From an uncultured Austwickia sp. (GTDB lineage Bacteria > Actinomycetota > Actinomycetes > Actinomycetales > Dermatophilaceae), in assembly GCA_934678955.1 (NCBI GenBank), contig CAKUSI010000165.1, forward strand, positions 1 through 8,039: a stretch of DNA of 8,039 nt, in the 5' to 3' direction. Positions 1 to 4,714 of this stretch are shown one piece after another (position 1 is the stretch's first letter; every line of letters begins with the position of its first letter). A model generated the notes under the pieces. The model worked only from the letters and a program-made list of their open reading frames with translations, was not told the DNA's origin and did not search any database. The position numbers and the translations under genes were made by a program.

Positions 1-66
1 ACCGATCAGCAAGCCGTCATCAACGCGATCAGACAACCGCGCACAGCTCAGGCACTAACCATTTGA
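1..66 (+). CDS. Possible C-terminal end of an unknown protein (partial)
   Basis: The first reading frame is open from the window edge to a TGA at 64-66. It gives 21 residues ending in RTAQALTI. The other two plus-strand frames look less protein-like: one stops at 56-58, the other runs open into the repeat array. The stop lies 11 bases before the 52-bp repeat array, the same arrangement seen at the other two arrays, where a gene ends just before the repeats. Nothing in so short a piece identifies a family, and it may simply be non-coding sequence. Confidence 0.3.
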   Translation, partial: TDQQAVINAIRQPRTAQALTI

Positions 67-77
67 CCGAAGTCAGG

Positions 78-337
78 AGTGGCGGTCGGCACCAGGCCAA
101 ACGCGTACCGATCCCGCCCATGGGCGCCAAGTGGCGGTCGGCACCAGGCCAAACGCGTACCGATCCCGCCCATGGGCGCCAAGTGGCGGTGGGCACCTGC
201 ATGAACGCGTACGTTTGCCGCCCACGGGCAGCAAATGGCGGCGAAATCCCAGCACCGTCCGGACATTTCCCGCCCATGGGCGCCAAGTGGCGGCGAAACT
301 CCAGCACCGTCCGGGCATTTCCCGCCCACGGGCGGGG
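78..337 (-). repeat. 52-bp tandem repeat array 1 (five units, reverse orientation)
   Basis: Five units start at 78, 130, 182, 234 and 286, exactly 52 bases apart. Each begins with AGTGGCGG or AATGGCGG, and its end carries a palindromic core such as CCCGCCCATGGGCG. Units 1 and 2 are identical. Units 1-3 carry an inner 'type A' segment containing CGCGTAC. Units 4 and 5 carry a 'type B' segment with CAGCACCGTCCGG. Read on the minus strand this is the same repeat as arrays 2 and 3. The array fills the space between the possible gene end at 66 and the stop codon of the minus-strand DUF559 gene at 349. Several ORFs run through it only because the unit has few stop codons; 52 is not a multiple of three, so no constant protein repeat is encoded. 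Confidence 0.93.
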
Positions 338-348
338 CCCATCGAAAC

Positions 349-1266
349 CTAGTGACGACCGAAGTGGGCCTTCCACTCGATCCGCCGCGCCGGAGGCCGT
401 CCGCCCGACGCTGCCACCGCCGCGTCGAGTCTGTCCAGTAGGCCGGTGGGCGCGACGTAGAGGTCGTCCGAGACAGCTGTCACGAGAAGCCACCCCGGCA
501 ACGCGATGTCTTCTCGTCGACGTTGATCCCAGGCGTACTGCTGCGGGCTCTCAGCGTGCTGGCGCCCGTCGTACTCCGCCCCGACCTTCCACCTCTCCCA
601 ACCCATGTCGAGGTAGTAGATCCGGCCCGATGCGCCGACCACCATCAGCTGACACTCGGGCGGGGGGTAGCCAGCCAGGCGAATCAGAACCCGGCTCTTG
701 GACTCCATGGGCGACTCGCTGCGCCCGTTGGCGAGCCCGATGGCATGCTCCAAGAGCCGAACCCCCGCCCGCCGGCGCGTCCCGGCGACGTCGCGCAGCT
801 CCTCCAGGTCGAGGAGCTTGGACGCCAGGGCGCTGTCGATGGTGGCGACGAGGTCGGGCAGCCGCAGAACGGTGGATAGGTCCGCGACCGTGGCTACGAC
901 GTCGGTGCAGGCGACGCCCCGGTGGACGATGACCTCGTGCCCGGCAAAGAGACGGTGCGCGGCGATGCCTGTGCGGCGGGTGCGGTAACCGTTGCCGGGC
1001 ACGGCCACGTGGATCCGCTGATCGACCGGCACATACATGCCGAGAAGCCGAGCTGCCGTGTGGTGGGAGACGACGGATCCCGGCGGACAGCAGGAAAGTG
1101 CCGCCTGGGCGCGCCGTTCCATCGGAACCTCACCAGCGGCGGCCAGGTAGGTGCCGTGACTCACTCGGACGTAGGAAGCCGAGCGCAGCGCCCGGCGCCC
1201 GACACCCGCTTGGCGCGCCTGCATCGGGGTGAAAGGGCCAGCGAGGATCGGGTGCAAGTCGGTCAT
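349..1266 (-). CDS. AbiEi-like winged-helix / DUF559 endonuclease-fold protein
   Basis: This 305-aa protein has two parts. Residues about 10-45 (FTPMQARQAGVGRRALR, then RVSHGTYLAA) match the N-terminal winged-helix pattern of AbiEi-type antitoxin proteins. The C-terminal part (about 185-285) looks like a DUF559 domain, related to Vsr and the PD-(D/E)XK nuclease fold. Likely active-site acids are E188 in ESKSR, D220, and E231 with D233 in GAEYDGRQH; a conserved D..RR stretch and GWLLV follow. Such proteins are common in actinobacteria, often without an AbiEii toxin partner, and their biochemical role is not established. None is seen here. The ATG at 1266 is preferred over upstream in-frame starts because GGAGG (1275-1279) sits 8 bases before it and the upstream residues are low in family character. 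It is transcribed away from the RHH antitoxin gene. Domain assignment is fairly sure; nuclease activity is inferred. Confidence 0.82.
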   Translation of the reverse strand: MTDLHPILAGPFTPMQARQAGVGRRALRSASYVRVSHGTYLAAAGEVPMERRAQAALSCCPPGSVVSHHTAARLLGMYVPVDQRIHVAVPGNGYRTRRTGIAAHRLFAGHEVIVHRGVACTDVVATVADLSTVLRLPDLVATIDSALASKLLDLEELRDVAGTRRRAGVRLLEHAIGLANGRSESPMESKSRVLIRLAGYPPPECQLMVVGASGRIYYLDMGWERWKVGAEYDGRQHAESPQQYAWDQRRREDIALPGWLLVTAVSDDLYVAPTGLLDRLDAAVAASGGRPPARRIEWKAHFGRH

Positions 1267-1491
1267 GTGCCCACCCTCCGGGGTTTCTCGAGATCCAGGT
1301 CGGTGATCCACATGCCCGTCCGAAGAGTCGATTGGCTCGAGGGGGGTGTGGATGACTCTCGATCCCCGGGGTTCCATCTCGTGATGGCGTTGAGAGCGCC
1401 GCTCGTCCTCCCATCGTGACGAGTCGCCCATTGGTGGCGCCAGGGCCCCGTCGAGAGTGGCCGTCGGCTCCAAACGAGGTAGAACAGGTGT
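1267..1491. other. Divergent intergenic region between DUF559 and RHH genes
   Basis: These 225 bases must hold the start signals of both flanking genes. An 8-base palindrome, TCTCGAGA, lies at 1286-1293. AGAGTC at 1324-1329 is mirrored by GACTCT at 1354-1359. Either could be an operator for the ribbon-helix-helix protein, since RHH antitoxins usually bind inverted repeats at their own promoter, but both are short enough to arise by chance. No clear -35/-10 pair was found for either gene. Confidence 0.35.
1275..1279 (-). promoter_or_regulatory. Ribosome binding site that fixes the DUF559 gene start
   Basis: GGAGG on the minus strand lies 8 bases upstream of the ATG at 1266. No comparable site is visible before the longer in-frame starts, so the 305-aa form is chosen over the 374-aa reading that would begin at 1473. 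Confidence 0.7.
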
Positions 1492-1719
1492 ATGGCGGTC
1501 ATCAGCTTTCGGGTGGACGACGAGACGATCTCACGGTTCGAGAAGCTTCGTCGCCCGGGAGAAACCCGGTCAGACGTCTTGCGCCGAGCAACGGAGGCCC
1601 TGGAGATCTTGCGGGCTCGTGAGCAGTTGCGGGCCGAGTCGCTCGCATGCGCGACGGAGGAGGAACGGGCGGAGCTGCTCGCCGTCGCCAGCGATCTGGC
1701 GGCAATCCGTGCGTGGTGA
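1492..1719 (+). CDS. Ribbon-helix-helix (CopG/MetJ-type) antitoxin
   Basis: This 75-aa protein opens with AVISFRVDDETISRFEKL, the beta strand and first helix of the ribbon-helix-helix fold. The turn GETRSDVLRRA and a second helix follow, then an acidic, Ala/Glu/Leu-rich tail from about residue 40, as expected for the toxin-binding part of an antitoxin. RHH antitoxins dimerise, bind DNA through the paired strands (here ISFRV) and usually repress their own operon. The ATG at 1492 has AGGTG just upstream and a GAGG at 1476-1479, neither an ideal ribosome site. The stop TGA overlaps GTG codons that begin a short toxin-like frame, the usual coupling in antitoxin-toxin pairs. No intact toxin follows, so this appears to be an orphan antitoxin. 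An alternative is a stand-alone RHH regulator. Confidence 0.8.
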   Translation: MAVISFRVDDETISRFEKLRRPGETRSDVLRRATEALEILRAREQLRAESLACATEEERAELLAVASDLAAIRAW

Positions 1720-1769
1720 CAAGGGGCGAAGTGGCCAGCCGCGCCGCTGTCGTGGGGCCTGAGCCGTGA
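1713..1769 (+). pseudogene. Possible remnant of a MazF/PemK-type toxin
   Basis: A GTG at 1713 (or 1716) overlaps the antitoxin stop and opens an 18-codon frame reading VVTRGEVASRAAVVGPEP before TGA at 1767. MazF/PemK toxins commonly begin with a pattern like TRGEVWWA, then a few residues, then VGSEPG or VGPEPG and RRP. The frame here matches that pattern except that the WW pair is missing, as an in-frame loss of six bases would cause, and a stop stands where the Gly of EPG is expected. The 52-bp repeat array begins about 25 bases later and no further MazF sequence is visible. MazF is a sequence-specific endoribonuclease; this fragment could not be active. The match is short and judged by eye, so chance resemblance is possible. 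Confidence 0.4.
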
Positions 1770-1794
1770 ACGCGCCACCGGCCAGGTCTCCCTT

Positions 1795-2183
1795 TTGCCC
1801 GTGGGCGGGATCGGTACGCGTTTGCGCTGGCGTCGACCGCCACTTGCTGCCCGTGGGCGGGATCGGTACGCGTTTGCGCTGGCGTCGACCGCCACTTGCT
1901 GCCCGTGGGCGGGAAATGTACGGGTGGGCCTGGGGTTTCGCCGCCACTTGCTGCCCGTGGGCGGGATCGGTACGCGTTTGCGCTGGCGTCGACCGCCACT
2001 TACCGCCCGTGGGCGGGATCGGTACGCGTTTGCGCTGGTGCCCGCCGCCATTTACCGCCCGTGGGCGGGAAATGTACGGGCGGGCACCGAGGTTCGCCGC
2101 CACTTTCCGCCCGTGGGCGGGAAATGTACGCATCGTCGCTGGTGCCTACCGCCACCTGCTGCCCGTGGGCGGCAAATGTACGC
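1795..2183 (+). repeat. 52-bp tandem repeat array 2 (eight units, forward orientation)
   Basis: The core CCCGTGGGCGG occurs at 1798, 1850, 1902, 1954, 2006, 2058, 2110 and 2162, exactly 52 bases apart each time. The base before it varies between TTGCTG, TTACCG and TTCCG. After the core, units 1, 2, 4 and 5 carry type A (TCGGTACGCGTTTGCGCTGG). Units 3 and 6 carry type B (AATGTACGG, ending in TTCGCCGCCACTT). Unit 7 is a hybrid with a type B start and a type A-like end. Unit 8 is partial (GCAAATGTACGC). The array lies between the plus-strand antitoxin/toxin remnant and the 3' end of the minus-strand CheX-like gene, a convergent intergenic space. It is in the opposite orientation to array 1. Confidence 0.94.
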
Positions 2184-2199
2184 AACCCCGCGGGCACGA

Positions 2200-2238
2200 C
2201 GAAGCCTCGGCGCGCAGGGAGGTCGCGCCGAGGCTTCG
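2200..2238. terminator. Strong stem-loop after the CheX-like gene, probable terminator
   Basis: CGAAGCCTCGGCGCG at 2200-2214 and its exact reverse complement at 2224-2238 form a perfect 15-bp stem with a 9-base loop. It lies 24 bases beyond the minus-strand stop codon at 2263. It therefore most likely ends the cheX-cheY-CheX-like transcript, and could act in both directions. There is no clear T-tract on either side, which is common for terminator hairpins in high-GC actinobacteria. Confidence 0.72.
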
Positions 2239-2262
2239 CCAGGAGTGAAACCGCTCAGCGGC

Positions 2263-2748
2263 TCACATCGGCACCACGATGCCGAGCGCGCCGAGGCCGT
2301 AGCCTTCGATCTCTAGCTGATAATCGGCCCGCTGACCCAGGCCGCGCAGCAGCATCGCCGCGCGCTCGGGCATCACGGAACCGGGCTGGTAGACGGTGTT
2401 CAGCTTCAGGTGTGTCTCGTGCGATCCCGTGTTGAACAGGGACGAGAAGATGTTCAGCACCTCGAAGAAGTTGTCGTAGAGCGCCCCGGGCAGCTCGAGG
2501 TTGTCGATCGCCGTCTGGGCGCCGGTCGGCGGGACCAGGCCGAGGGCAGCGCCGGCGCGGGCGGCCAGATCGAGGTCCGAGCACACCAGCGCCCGGGTGT
2601 CGATGTTTCCGTCGACGTACAGGCCTGTGCAGCAGGCGCGCCGGGCGCTCGGCACGACCGGCTTGTCGAGGGGGGAGATGGTGACCGTGCGGCCGAGGAG
2701 GTCCTGGAAGAGGTCCTTCACGGGCTTCGGATCTGGGATGGGCGTCAT
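2263..2748 (-). CDS. Divergent CheX/CheC-like protein, possible CheY-P phosphatase
   Basis: This 161-aa protein has no obvious family at first sight. Residues 55-72 (VCSDLDLAARAGAALGLV), the helix at 91-106 (YDNFFEVLNIFSSLFN) and the end (QLEIEGYGLGALGIVV) follow the order of elements in CheX/CheC chemotaxis phosphatases. In that family a helix carrying ExxN provides the catalytic Glu and Asn. Here E96 and N99 form that motif, matching GELTN in the bona fide CheX encoded at 3516-3971. The N-terminal half (1-50, with a CC pair at 39-40) is unlike CheX. It is the third gene of the minus-strand che block, 203 bases after cheY, and ends before a strong hairpin. No good Shine-Dalgarno precedes the ATG at 2748, so the start is less certain. 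The phosphatase role is inferred. It could instead be a non-enzymatic CheX-fold adaptor or a flagellar-switch-related protein. Confidence 0.6.
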   Translation of the reverse strand: MTPIPDPKPVKDLFQDLLGRTVTISPLDKPVVPSARRACCTGLYVDGNIDTRALVCSDLDLAARAGAALGLVPPTGAQTAIDNLELPGALYDNFFEVLNIFSSLFNTGSHETHLKLNTVYQPGSVMPERAAMLLRGLGQRADYQLEIEGYGLGALGIVVPM

Positions 2749-2951
2749 GACGGCTCAGCGACTCGATTCGGGGAATGCGATGCAGGGGTGGTCGAACTCG
2801 CGGTCGATGTGACCGACGCCGCCCCCGCGGGCTGCCCTGATGCGCACCGAACCGTACGGCGCCTTCGTGGGGCGACGAGCGGACGGTGGGCCGTGCAGCA
2901 CGCGGGGGAGCGGCGGCGTCGAGGCACCGGTCGCGGTGAGCGGCGCTCCGG
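2749..2951 (-). other. Gap between cheY and the CheX-like gene
   Basis: These 203 bases contain no convincing gene; the short minus-strand ORF here is Arg/Ser-rich and not protein-like. A small hairpin, CACCG-GTCG-CGGTG at 2925-2938, lies 14 bases past the cheY stop and could slow or partly end transcription. No sigma-28-like promoter was found here, so the downstream gene is probably read from further upstream or from a promoter I cannot recognise. Confidence 0.3.
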
Positions 2952-3314
2952 TCAGCCGAGGACCGGCTTCAGGGCGTCGGCGAACATGTCGGCCGTGAAC
3001 GGCTTGGCGATCAGGAACAGTGCGCCCGAGTCCGAGGCCTGCTGGCGCATGGCGTCGCTGCCCTCGGAGGTCACGAAGCCGAACGGCACCTGGTTGCCCT
3101 CGGCGCGCAGCGCCTGCAGGAACTCGATGCCGCTCATCTCGGGCATGTTCCAGTCGGACAGGACCATGTCGGGGCCCTCGGCCTTGACGGCCGCGAGGCC
3201 CTCGGCGCCGTTCTCGCACTCGGTGATGTCGGCGCTGTCGTAACCGGCCTGCCGCAGCGTGCGGATCACGATCATGCGCATGGCGCGGCTGTCGTCGGCA
3301 ACTACAACCTTCAC
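2952..3314 (-). CDS. cheY: CheY, single-domain chemotaxis response regulator
   Basis: This is a complete 120-aa receiver domain. It has the acidic pair D7-D8 (VVADDSRAMR), the phospho-acceptor D54 in SDWNMPEMSG, T82 in FVTSEG, and K104-P105 in IAKPF. These match D12/D13, D57, T87 and K109 of E. coli CheY, and the DWNMP sequence is identical to the E. coli one. Phosphorylated by CheA, CheY binds the flagellar switch to change rotation. There is no output domain, so a DNA-binding role is excluded. The start is a GTG at 3314 with AGGAAG 10 bases upstream (3325-3330). It lies 201 bases downstream of cheX on the same strand, which fits a kinase-partner/phosphatase pairing. A generic stand-alone receiver is the alternative, but the neighbours and the DWNMP core favour CheY. 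Confidence 0.93.
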   Translation of the reverse strand: MKVVVADDSRAMRMIVIRTLRQAGYDSADITECENGAEGLAAVKAEGPDMVLSDWNMPEMSGIEFLQALRAEGNQVPFGFVTSEGSDAMRQQASDSGALFLIAKPFTADMFADALKPVLG

Positions 3315-3515
3315 GGTTGACTCACTTCCTGGGTGTTAGGTGGGCGGTGCTAGGGGCGGAGTGTTCCGGTGCTGCCGGCGAGGGTGCCGCGGGTGGGTCG
3401 GCGCGTCGTCGGGCCGGATTCCGCAGACCGGTACGGGGGGTGGGTGCGTTCTCGCGTCTGCGCGAGGCATGGGGCGCCAGGCGCGAGACCCGAGCCGCGG
3501 TGCGAACGCCCAGCG
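3315..3515 (-). other. Gap between cheX and cheY
   Basis: There is no gene in these 201 bases. A 6-bp stem with a four-base loop (CTCGCG-TCTG-CGCGAG, 3451-3466) lies about 50 bases after the cheX stop. A 7-bp stem (GAACGCC at 3504-3510 with GGCGTTC at 3519-3525) encloses the cheX stop codon. Neither has a T-tract. They may protect the cheX mRNA end or attenuate read-through. No clear promoter for cheY was recognised. Confidence 0.3.
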
Positions 3516-3971
3516 TCAGGCGTTCTGCTGCGGGCGGTTCCATACGGTCAGGTTCAGAGGAAGCCCGCCGGCCACGAACGAGGCCTCGAGCAGCGACTTG
3601 CCGCCGGGCACGCGCAGCGTCGGGCTCTTGCCCTGGGCGACGACGGGCAGGGACAGCGTGCTCGGTTCGGGAAGGAGGCTCTTGATGTTGCCTCCGACCA
3701 TGTTGGTCAGCTCGCCGATGGCGTCTGCGATGTCGTCGTCGGAGCACTCGGCGTCCTCGAGGCCGAACATGATTGCTGCGAACCGGCGGCCACCGTCCTG
3801 TCCCATCTCCATGGAGATGAGGCAGTCGGTCGCACCGGTGACGCCGACGGATCCCGCGATGGCCTGTTCGGTGCCGAGGGGCGCGTGCTCCGTGGGCTCG
3901 ATGTCGAGACCCAGCATCGAGCTCCACACCTCTTGCATGATCTGGGCGACATCGTCGCTGGACAAGTGCAT
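3516..3971 (-). CDS. cheX: CheX, CheY-phosphate phosphatase
   Basis: This 151-aa protein matches CheX. The signature helix around residues 78-98 reads DDDIADAIGELTNMVGGNIK, giving catalytic E87 and N90 of the ExxN motif. LPEPSTLSLPVV follows, and the C-terminal strand is LPLNLTVWN. CheX dimers dephosphorylate CheY-P, ending the motor signal, in place of the CheZ of enterics. The ATG at 3971 is chosen over an in-frame start at 4136 because AAGGA (3979-3983) lies 7 bases before it. The extra 55 residues of the longer reading would also overlap a candidate sigma-28 promoter at 4102-4128. The gene is first in the minus-strand block and is divergent from cheA. Confidence 0.9.
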   Translation of the reverse strand: MHLSSDDVAQIMQEVWSSMLGLDIEPTEHAPLGTEQAIAGSVGVTGATDCLISMEMGQDGGRRFAAIMFGLEDAECSDDDIADAIGELTNMVGGNIKSLLPEPSTLSLPVVAQGKSPTLRVPGGKSLLEASFVAGGLPLNLTVWNRPQQNA

Positions 3972-4101
3972 AACTCGGTCCTTCGTGAAGTCCTTGGGCA
4001 AGGCCCTTCGGGAGTAGGTCGGCGGTCGGCCGGAATTCGTGCGCGGAGCCGGGTCTGGGTGCGACCCGTCCCGCACGGCCTCACACACGGGGACGATCCC
4101 T

Positions 4102-4128
4102 TCATCGGCTGTGCCACAACGGACTTGA
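4102..4128 (-). promoter_or_regulatory. Candidate sigma-28 (FliA) promoter for cheX-cheY
   Basis: On the minus strand TCAAGTCC (4121-4128), 11 bases, then GCCGATGA (4102-4109). The enteric FliA consensus is TAAAGTTT, 11 bases, GCCGATAA, so the boxes match at 5 of 8 and 7 of 8 positions with the exact spacing. Transcription would begin near 4094 and leave a leader of about 120 bases before the cheX ATG. That a sigma-28 factor exists in this organism is inferred from motility genes, not seen here. Confidence 0.62.
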
Positions 4129-4136
4129 GCGTTCAC

Positions 4137-4649
4137 CGCAGGTCAGCGGGTTGGCTGGCTTGTGACCACCCGGCAAGGCCCGCCACCGACGCGGCAAGAC
4201 CCCGCCGGCCAGCAGTGGAGCGGGGCGTCGGAGTCGCGCCCCCCATCGGCCGCGGCGGCCCTCCGCTTGAGGCTGGGTCCGCCCATCGTTCGATGAACGG
4301 TATGTGTCCGCGGCGCGCAGTTCTCCCGGGGCATCCTGTCGGTGTCTCGCGGCCGTCGGGCTCGCGGCCGGCGGCTGGCGGCTGGCGGCCGTCGGGCAGC
4401 GCCGCCGCTGGGCCCCCGCCGCTGGGCCCCCGGTGCTGGGCCCCCCGCTGATGGGCCCCCCGCTGATGGGCCGCCGCTGATGGGCCGCCGCTGGTGGGCC
4501 CGCCGCCTTCGATCTCGACTCCGTCATCTCTTGCGCCATCGCCTGCGGAGCTTCCGCAGGCCGACGACGCAGCCGCAAGCAGCCGCGAGTTGCCTCGACC
4601 AGCAGCCGGAGTGGGCGTCCGGCACGAAGCGGCAGCGCCGGGCTCGGGC
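4137..4649. other. Long cheX-cheA divergent intergenic region, no gene seen
   Basis: About 510 bases separate the two candidate sigma-28 promoters. ORFs exist in several frames, but all are Arg/Pro/Gly-rich products of GC-rich sequence, overlap real genes, or lack ribosome sites. Visible structure is confined to 4349-4507. GCGGCCGTCGGG occurs at 4349 and 4385 around a short GGCGGCT tandem, followed by a 14-base tandem repeat (separate entry). The rest (4141-4348 and 4508-4649) shows nothing I can name. Confidence 0.5.
4407..4507. repeat. GC-rich tandem repeat, seven copies of about 14 bases
   Basis: Copies start with GCTG at 4407, 4421, 4435, 4447, 4462, 4476 and 4490, giving spacings of 14, 14, 12, 15, 14 and 14. 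The typical unit is GCTGATGGGCCGCC, with older copies reading GCTGGGCCCCCGCC. Irregular length shows it is not translated as a repeat. GGGCCC palindromes inside units could form local hairpins. It lies about 145 bases upstream of the candidate cheA promoter. Confidence 0.8.
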
Positions 4650-4676
4650 TCAGATTGCCTGGGCGTGGGCCGATTA
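4650..4676 (+). promoter_or_regulatory. Candidate sigma-28 (FliA) promoter for cheA-cheW
   Basis: TCAGATTG (4650-4657), 11 bases, then GCCGATTA (4669-4676). Against TAAAGTTT and GCCGATAA the boxes match at 4 of 8 and 7 of 8 positions. The spacing is the same as in the candidate promoter of the divergent cheX unit. Transcription would start near 4683, about 30 bases before the cheA ATG. This also argues against a TTG start for cheA at 4655, which would lie inside the promoter. Confidence 0.58.
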
Positions 4677-4704
4677 TGGGCTCGATTCCCCTAGTAATTC
4701 CGAC

Positions 4705-4709
4705 AGGAG
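4705..4709 (+). promoter_or_regulatory. Ribosome binding site that fixes the cheA start
   Basis: AGGAG ends 5 bases before the ATG at 4715. It favours this codon over the upstream TTG at 4655 and ATG at 4676, and over the nearby in-frame ATG at 4724, for which the spacing would be 14. Confidence 0.7.
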
Positions 4710-4714
4710 TGCCC

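Noticed and set aside
63..932. Proteins encoded across the repeat arrays (also 1766-2248, 1795-2316, 1896-2435 and several minus-strand frames)
   Set aside because: These frames are open only because the 52-bp unit lacks stops. The unit is not a multiple of three, so the three frames rotate through the same peptides, and most run into real genes on the other strand.
1263..2051. Minus-strand 262-aa ORF over the RHH gene and array 2
   Set aside because: It is antisense to the well-supported RHH antitoxin and composed largely of repeat-derived peptides.
78..2183. CRISPR array
   Set aside because: Constant and variable parts alternate, but the variable segments recur in a few types rather than being unique, the period is the same in distant arrays of opposite orientation, and no cas gene is present.
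4242..4268. A third sigma-28-like site on the minus strand (CATCGGC near 4243)
   Set aside because: The -10-like box is weaker (GCCGATGG) and the sequence 11 bases upstream does not resemble a -35 box. It is also over 130 bases farther from cheX than the better site.
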